Source: Sipunculus nudus (Eukaryota > Annelida > Sipuncula > Golfingiida > Sipunculidae). From it: 64,000 nucleotides of DNA. Where the stretch lies: the NCBI GenBank assembly GCA_026874595.1, contig CM049306.1, forward strand, positions 96,837,642-96,901,641. The letters are read 5' to 3'. This document shows positions 58,132 through 64,000 of the stretch, piece after piece; the stretch's first letter is position 1, and every line of letters starts with the position of its first letter. Below the pieces are notes generated by a model, which was not told the origin of the DNA, did no database searches, and worked only from the letters and a program-made list of their open reading frames with translations. The translations under genes and the position numbers were made by a program.

Positions 58132-61100
58132 CATATATATATATGGATAAAAGAATCGAAACAAAATAAAAAGGATATATATTCACTGTTCTGCTAGAAT
58201 AACTATCTACTAAATTTGGTCTAAAGGGAACCGAGATGCATGTATCCGTTTCCAAAATTGCATTTTCACTTTAATCACAACATACCATGCAGTCGTGTGC
58301 GTTGAACCTTCCTTTTCCTGCAAGCAAATGTTCGATATTTTAGGTACATGGTTACGAAATACTGATATGTGCTAAAAGGGAACCCCTAAATTTTTATTTC
58401 TCAAGCTGAATACTTTAAAGTGGGTCACGATTTAAGTTCTTTAATATGTAACAAATATTTAAAACGGGTAGATAAATATTACGGTTTTTCAACATAACGA
58501 TTACATACTTTTTGTGAAGTAAGAATGTGGCGACAATCATCCCGACACACACGGCTCCTGCCAGAGTCGCCCAAAGTCCCACCCTTTATTCTATATGCAA
58601 ACTCTGTTTCTGGAAGATTTGTATTGTCACACTTTTCACGGCTGATATTTTTGGACAAGGCAAAGTAGATTTAAAATATGTAACCGAGTGTTTCAAAATC
58701 ATGTTCATATATTGGACAATGTCAGACTCTATCACGCGAGGTCAATCTAATTATACTGATTCGTGCACAGACATATATAATGAATCCCTGTTATATATGG
58801 CTAACTATTGTATTATTGTCCTAAACATTATGTTATAACCCAAACACAAAACAGGTCTTATTTTAACATAAGAAAACTGAAAAGCATTAAGTGAAGGGAG
58901 AGTCCGAGACGATGTTTTAAATAAAAAATACAGAAGTTGTGACAATGCAGCAGCTGTAACTTGTACTAATTAAGACATGAAATTACTGTTTATTAGAAAT
59001 CTTCTTATTTACTTTAAAATTATTGTACTACATGAATTTGATTGGCATTTGAACAGATACTCCAGTCAAATATCAAATCCTGAATGTATAGAACTTCTGT
59101 CATGACACTGATTAAGCCTATGAATTACTACCTTGGATACAGGGGAATCCGGTGTGACCATCCTTGCAATAACAACATCCGTCTAGTCTGTCGCATGGCA
59201 AATAACACTTCTTAGGACATCTGCTTTCACAAAGCTTCCCAAAGAAACCGTTCCTGCATTCTGTGGGGGTCATTATATAGAAGGTAGAGGCAAGATGTCA
59301 TTTCATACCATCTGAACTAATCATGGCAATGGTTCCGACAATTTGGGTAATATCTGAATATCCAGATATACAAATATGAAAAAAACCATTATTCAGTTTT
59401 TATGTTTTATAAATATATTATGATCCTAACACTTTTTTCTGATACTTTCAGGTTAATATTATGTATAACATTCAACCATACTGACCTTCACATTCGTCCG
59501 GGTTGAATCCGTCTGTACAGTTACATTTCCCGGTAGCTTGGTTACAGGAAACGTTACCTTGGCAACCCCCTCCGCATCTTCTCTCACACCTTTTGCCATA
59601 GAACCCATGTCTACATGCTTGAAAGGTGGCCTGTCCGCTTGTCACAAGGACCACTGCACATATCAGGACAGTGTTTCCTGCAGCTCGGTCCGTATCTGCC
59701 ATCACTGCATTCTAGTGGTGTTTTGAAAGGTCAACATTGTAGTGGTGTTTTGAAAGGTCAACATTATAACTTAAGAATCATATCTAAATCACTTTATATT
59801 ACTATTCACATCGAAACTTTATTAAGACAGACTCTCTCTCTCTCTCTCTCTCTCTCGATCGAATAAGAACAATGGTTCTCCAATTATCAACAACAAGAAC
59901 AATGGTTTAACCAATCACATGCGTACCTCAAATGGAGGAACGTGCCTGTTGCGCAGACTCGGACTCACAAGAGTACGACTCTGCTATTTAGGGTTTATGA
60001 CCCCCCACAATGCACCGCGGCTTCTAAGTGAAGTGGGTAATGATGTCCGTTCAAAGATGTTAGACTGATATTTTTTCGAAGGCGAATTACATATACATGG
60101 GCTTTTTTGTGGGAAGAACTTCTCGGAATAAGTTATATTTTGTAAGCATACGTATGTGAAATATAAGCTGAGACAAATATATATAGTCCCGGACGTCCCA
60201 CAGTGCCTACCATGAAGAGATCCGTTTCGAGCAAATACGACCTCTGGGGAAAGGTGGGTGCGTACGTTGTTGTGCCATTGCTGCATGTAGGACTATGCAA
60301 CGGACCAGATTGCCTGTCTATCCCAAATAGGTATTATAGGATGACAAATGTGCAAGTAGTTTAAACGGTGTCACGTCCATGCCAGGTAAGTATTTTCATC
60401 ACGAAGTAACCCAGAGACAAATAAAATCGAAATTTTCACTAATAGGAATTCGAGTGTATATGCTCGATAACGCTTACAGCAGATTACATTTATTAAACAT
60501 TCATTGTTTCCACTATCGTGTGTACCTAACTCTTGTGAGAGCTAGCCACATTAATTGTGCCTTGTATACAGTAAGCCACCTCTCGACAAAGTCTAAAGTG
60601 ACCGCCTTTACTTTAGTCTTAGAACAAGCATTGATTTTGCGGGGAGCAAAAGTATGCGTTCCGCAAAATCGATTTGCGCTACATTAGTTTTCGATGTAAA
60701 CATAACATCAGGTATAAATAATACATCTTTTCCTTTCTACTGATATATCTAACCATATACGATCAGAAATGATAATTAAAAGGCTGTCTTAAATGATATA
60801 TATATCCCTTTTTTACAATACAGAAATGGAACGTCAGATCTCGACCCTTTGCTTCACATTCTCCCGACAAGGCGTTTTACTATTATTATCCATCGCCTCA
60901 CAACACACCGCCTTAATGACTCGTGGTTTCGGCAAATCTAAGGATGCATGACAGGGTCAGTTCATTGCCTTTCTTCGCGATTAAAGCTATATAACTGGTC
61001 ACTTCTTGTTATAAATCATAAAGAGTTTCATTAAACATAACATATCACAAGGAAAAGTCAAAATATTTGTTAAAAACACGCAATGCGTGACAGCGACTTT

Positions 61101-62377
61101 GGGGATATGTGCACGCCTCCTTGTTTGTGAAGTATGTACCGCTTAATTACGCATAGTTAGAAGGCTACACTGTCGATAAATAAATAATTCATACAGTGAG
61201 TATATGAGAAATCAAGTCAAATAAATAAGAGTTTACGTCAAAAATTGTTAAAACAAACAGCCTTAAATCATTTAAGAAAATCATTAATATTCGGAGCAGT
61301 TATCTAGCGTGTTTCACTGTCACATCGTGCCAAGAAGATTCCTCCCTTCATAATGCAACAGGTTTCCATGGTGTTTTTTGTAATTCTGCTTCAGATCCCA
61401 AGCCTAGCCTACCTCACTGTACAGGTACAGTTAGTTCACTATTCACATAAAAATGAACCAAAAAGCGCTGATCCAACAGTGCACAGACTATCAGTTTTGT
61501 TTATATCCTCGTGTTTGTCACATGGAGGCAGCTGAACCCTGTTTGCCTTAAAAATAGGCACACCCTGGGCATTCACTGGAAAAGAAGTGAGTCTGTTTAG
61601 CATTATTTGCTAATATGCTTAATGAGCAAGTGGGTCACAGGAAGTAATAGAAAGTAATATGTATTACTCTGTTACTTTGCCTTCTGTTTCTATTATTATT
61701 ACTACTCAAACTTTTGAATATAGATTACAATTAATATTATTATTACATGAAAGAAATAATAGACTATTACAATTACTTATACTTATTAATTACTTTTACC
61801 CCATGTTTGAAGGAGGGCCGCTTAAATTCCCGATGTTCCATCGAAGACAGCAATCTGACAGCAAATTTGACGAACCAGAGGTTTAAAAATGACAAAAGGT
61901 GACGTTGCTTCACGTGCTTGCACCAGCAAGAACTAGAGGCCATTCAATGCCGTACACGTTTTATTATGTTTGTCAACAGGGACACGTTAACGTGGTTTAC
62001 TTAAAGATAAACATTCTCATGTTTATGTGCGTTTTAAAATACTTTCTTTCATTAATTACCAACAGTTCATTATTGCGTTTTCAGGTCGGAAATCCCATAA
62101 TTCTACAAGTAAGACAGGTGAATAACTGGGTTAAAGTGTGAGCTGGTAAACTTACCATTACAAAGCTGTTTGAGGTATCCGTCCTTACACAGACATTGTC
62201 CATTTGTCTGATTACAAATTTCCTCGCGGCAACCGTCGCCACATCTCCGGGTGCACTGGTGTCCAAAGAAACCCAGGCTGCAGCTCGAACAAATCCCGCT
62301 TCTTTTGTCACATGATCCGTTGCAATAAATTGGGCACGCTTTGTCACACATTTGACCATACAATCTCAGGATGCAGT
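56662..62377 (-). CDS. Paralogous multi-EGF receptor with short tyrosine tail (3' part; frameshifted)
   Basis: Exons found: 62156-62377 (222 nt, double EGF), 59486-59711 (226 nt, double EGF with frameshift), 59132-59260 (129 nt EGF), 58509-58583 (transmembrane), 58286-58317 (32-nt basic microexon), 56662-56906 (tail and stop). The exon order 222-222-126/129-TM-microexon copies the phosphatase gene, but no phosphatase domain follows. The 5' exons are not in the window. The join from the 129-nt exon (phase 1) to the membrane exon (needs phase 2) does not close, so a small exon is missing from my reading or the gene is broken. It resembles MEGF10 / scavenger-receptor-F type receptors in general form. 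Confidence 0.75.
57913..57984. repeat. (TA)n(TG)n compound microsatellite
   Basis: TA units run to 57949 and then TG units to about 57984. An (ATT)n tract follows at 58089-58127. All lie in an intron of the paralogue. Confidence 0.93.
57987..58090. repeat. Dispersed repeat, copy 2
   Basis: Same order of phrases as 51891-51990 (CTTTTAGATAGACTAAC, ACTTTCGAACCGCACAGT, TCTTCGTCAGGTGGTATGTG, GGAACG), diverged by scattered substitutions. Confidence 0.7.
58286..58583 (-). CDS. Paralogue transmembrane exon and basic microexon
   Basis: 58509-58583 encodes VGLWATLAGAVCVGMIVATF then LLHK, a convincing membrane helix. 58286-58317, between TTGCAG and ATG|GTATG, encodes KRKVQRTRLH, a stop-transfer run, and converts phase 2 to phase 1 so the tail exon is read in frame. 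The phosphatase gene has a microexon at the same place with the same phase job. Confidence 0.7.
59132..59260 (-). CDS. Paralogue membrane-proximal EGF exon (129 nt)
   Basis: CRNGFFGKLC, CPKKCYLPCDRLDGCC, CKDGHTGFPC. It is the counterpart of 27711-27836 in the phosphatase gene, sharing the LPC spacing and ending in a Cys-x-Gln. Acceptor CCACAG, donor CAAG|GTAGT. Confidence 0.87.
59486..59711 (-). pseudogene. Paralogue EGF exon with frameshift (226 nt)
   Basis: The first half reads CSDGRYGPSC...CSGPCDKRTGH and hits a TAG at 59611-59613. The second half, in another frame, reads CRHGFYGKRC, CGGGCQGNVSC, CNCTDGFNPDEC. The break lies about 59617-59627, and the exon is 226 nt instead of 222. Splice sites are intact. 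Either a disabling mutation or an assembly error. Confidence 0.8.
59832..59854. repeat. (CT)n microsatellite
   Basis: An uninterrupted CT run in the intron upstream of the frameshifted exon of the paralogue. Confidence 0.9.
59900..62150. other. Intron of the paralogue, nothing recognised
   Basis: Between the exons at 59486-59711 and 62156-62377. Short ORFs are present but none has Cys spacing, splice sites and phase fitting the receptor, and no transposon ends were seen. Confidence 0.5.
62156..62377 (-). CDS. Paralogue EGF exon (222 nt)
   Basis: CILRLYGQMC, CPIYCNGSCDKRSGIC, CSLGFFGHQC, CGDGCREEIC, GQCLCKDGYLKQLC. Same length, phase 1-1 and Cys spacing as the 222-nt exons of the phosphatase gene. 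Acceptor TCTGCAG, donor AATG|GTAAG. First exon of this gene visible in the window. Confidence 0.88.
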
Positions 62378-62815
62378 CTGCAGACGAAGGTTACATGACC
62401 TGTTATACTGATTCATCAATTCATCGCTAACACGGGTTTGTAAATCTTAAATAATAAATGTACACCTGTTCCGATGGTCAAAGTTTCAGTGTTCAAAGTA
62501 AGGCATGGACAGCTATGGGTATATATGAGTCTTGGGCTTATGCAACCATATATAATGCTATATTTGCGTTAACGGGAGATGAAGAGAATGGTTATGCTCC
62601 AACTAATGTTTAAAAGCGCTTCTTCCTTGAACTATCTATAAACACTCATTTGTTATTGTGAATTTTTTAAATATATGAAAAGGCGTATTCTTATTTATCA
62701 GAGCAGTAAGATACGACAGTTCATGTAGCATCACTGTATATCAGAATCTATTGGATTGCCATTCCAATATTAAAACGCAAGTTTTAAGGCCTAAATAAGG
62801 TTGGATTTTCATGCA

Positions 62816-62884
62816 TTACAGTGGCGGATCCAGAGAGGGAGCTTTTGGGGCTTCAGCCCCCCCCCCCCCCCTAAACCACTGTAA
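62816..62884. mobile_element. hAT-like terminal remnant (69 bp)
   Basis: TTACAGTGG at 62816-62824 and CCACTGTAA at 62876-62884 are inverted. The left end continues as CGGATCCAG, the CAGTGGCGGATCCAG style of hAT ends, followed by a GCTTCAGCCCC poly-C core. It is far too short to be autonomous. Confidence 0.55.
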
Positions 62885-63576
62885 TAGGCCTTTTTATCAG
62901 AGAATTATGAATATCTATGCGTAATGTCCTTATGTCATTTGCATTATTTTATTTATAATTGCCATATAGCATTAAACAAACGACCAATTCAACAACAACA
63001 GAAAACTGGAAAAAATGGAACTAACAGCATGTGTCTGTGCAATGCCCATTTCTATTTATATTTTAGAAGAAAAAAATGGAATACCCACAATAGATGCAGA
63101 CATCAACATTTCTATCCAAATAATTCTACGCCTTTCACGTAGAATGTTGCAGCTGCTTAAGGCTTCGACATCGTGAACGACATTTTTTTCAATTGGCCTT
63201 GTTTTGGGAAATACATGCACTCTTGATCGATTTGAACTGAATGGTACTGTATTATCGTTCAGTTAAACACATTAAACAGTGCTTGTATATGCATGGTCTT
63301 TTTTATGATTGCAGAATTAAGCTCTGAAAACGTGCTGGCTCGTCATTAATAACATGTAAATGATAAATGACTAAGATATGGGCTGTATATATCCGTTATA
63401 ATTTTCGTAGTCGAACACTTTGTTGGACGTATATTGTGAAAAGAACAACTTTTCAAAATGTGACAGGAAAATTGAATATTATACCCACAGCATTAATTTA
63501 TGAATATTTCTTATCGATCTTTTTTTTTTTTTGGCAGTGACAGGGTAATTTTTTTAATTCCACTACAGTCGTTTGT

Positions 63577-64000
63577 CATTTTTTTTTATTAATAACCTTT
63601 ATTATCTTCTTCACAACACAGTGATACATTTGTACAGTCATATAAGATTTCATATGAAAGGTACATCACATTCAAGATCTACGGTGCAATTCCTGTTCAA
63701 AAAGGTATATCGGGTTTGTTAAATTACCATATTTGTACTTGCTGATACATTTTTTTTGCTATCAAAATATATTCGTTAATAATGTCTATGTCATGTTGTG
63801 TAAGTGTTTCTGTTTCCTCATATCCTAGCATTGTTTCTCTTTCTGTTAGTGTGATCCTTTTAAATAGTTTAACACATATGTTTTTAGTTTCACACAGTTA
63901 AAGAAAAAATGTTCGACAAATTCTACTTCATTGCAATAGAAACACCTGTTTGTGTCAGTAACACCAATTTTTTGCAACAGGATACGGGTAGGATAGATGT
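63577..64000 (-). mobile_element. 3' end of a LINE, cut by the window edge
   Basis: Minus strand from the window edge: RILLQKIGVTDTNRCFYC, then EFVEHFFFNCVKLKTYV, the C-terminal CCHC-type zinc knuckle (zf-RVT) that ends L1-like ORF2 proteins. After a one-base shift near 63860 come ITLTERETMLGYEE and NEYILIAKKMYQQVQIW, then a stop and an A-rich tail at about 63577. Degenerate. Confidence 0.75.

Overview
This is an animal nuclear genome window, most likely from a bivalve mollusc. The grounds are AT-rich DNA, long spliced genes, many (TA)n tracts, L1/Tx1-type LINE debris, several families of terminal-inverted-repeat elements, and repeats ending in GGAC-rich tails. The species call is an inference. 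There is no bacterial-style operon, rRNA or CRISPR.

Main content: one large minus-strand gene (53977 down to 16695) that I could assemble exon by exon. It has 42 exons whose phases all close, giving 5319 coding bases and about 1772 residues. It encodes a receptor-type protein tyrosine phosphatase: signal peptide, F-type lectin-like (FTP) domain, a short Cys-free linker, a long run of EGF/laminin-type Cys-rich modules, one transmembrane helix, an intact catalytic phosphatase domain (D1) and a degenerate one (D2, no CX5R). Just upstream, also on minus, is the 3' part of a paralogue (62377 to 56662). It has the same three EGF exons before the membrane, a transmembrane exon, and a short tyrosine-containing tail with no phosphatase domain. 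One of its exons carries a frameshift.

Layout. 1-3.1 kb: decayed LINE (+). 3.3-3.9 kb: a 0.6 kb inverted-repeat element. 3.9-16.7 kb: no convincing gene; it holds a tandem repeat (7.3-8.1 kb), a solo LTR (9.76-10.45 kb) and a SINE-like tRNA relic (12.1 kb). 16.7-27.3 kb: phosphatase and membrane exons; the intron before the D2 P-loop exon is filled by a 63-bp minisatellite derived from that exon. 27.7-44.1 kb: EGF exons, including a duplicated five-exon block and a near-identical 614-bp exon array. 45-54 kb: linker, lectin and signal-peptide exons, with a Harbinger-like element and a word-rich repeat in the introns. 54-56.6 kb: intergenic. 56.6-62.4 kb: the paralogue. 63.58-64 kb: 3' end of a LINE (-).

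How it fits together: the two receptors share ectodomain exon structure but differ inside the cell, one with phosphatase domains and the other with clustered tyrosines. The lectin head and the rapidly duplicating EGF exons suggest a diversifying recognition receptor; that role is inferred, not shown.
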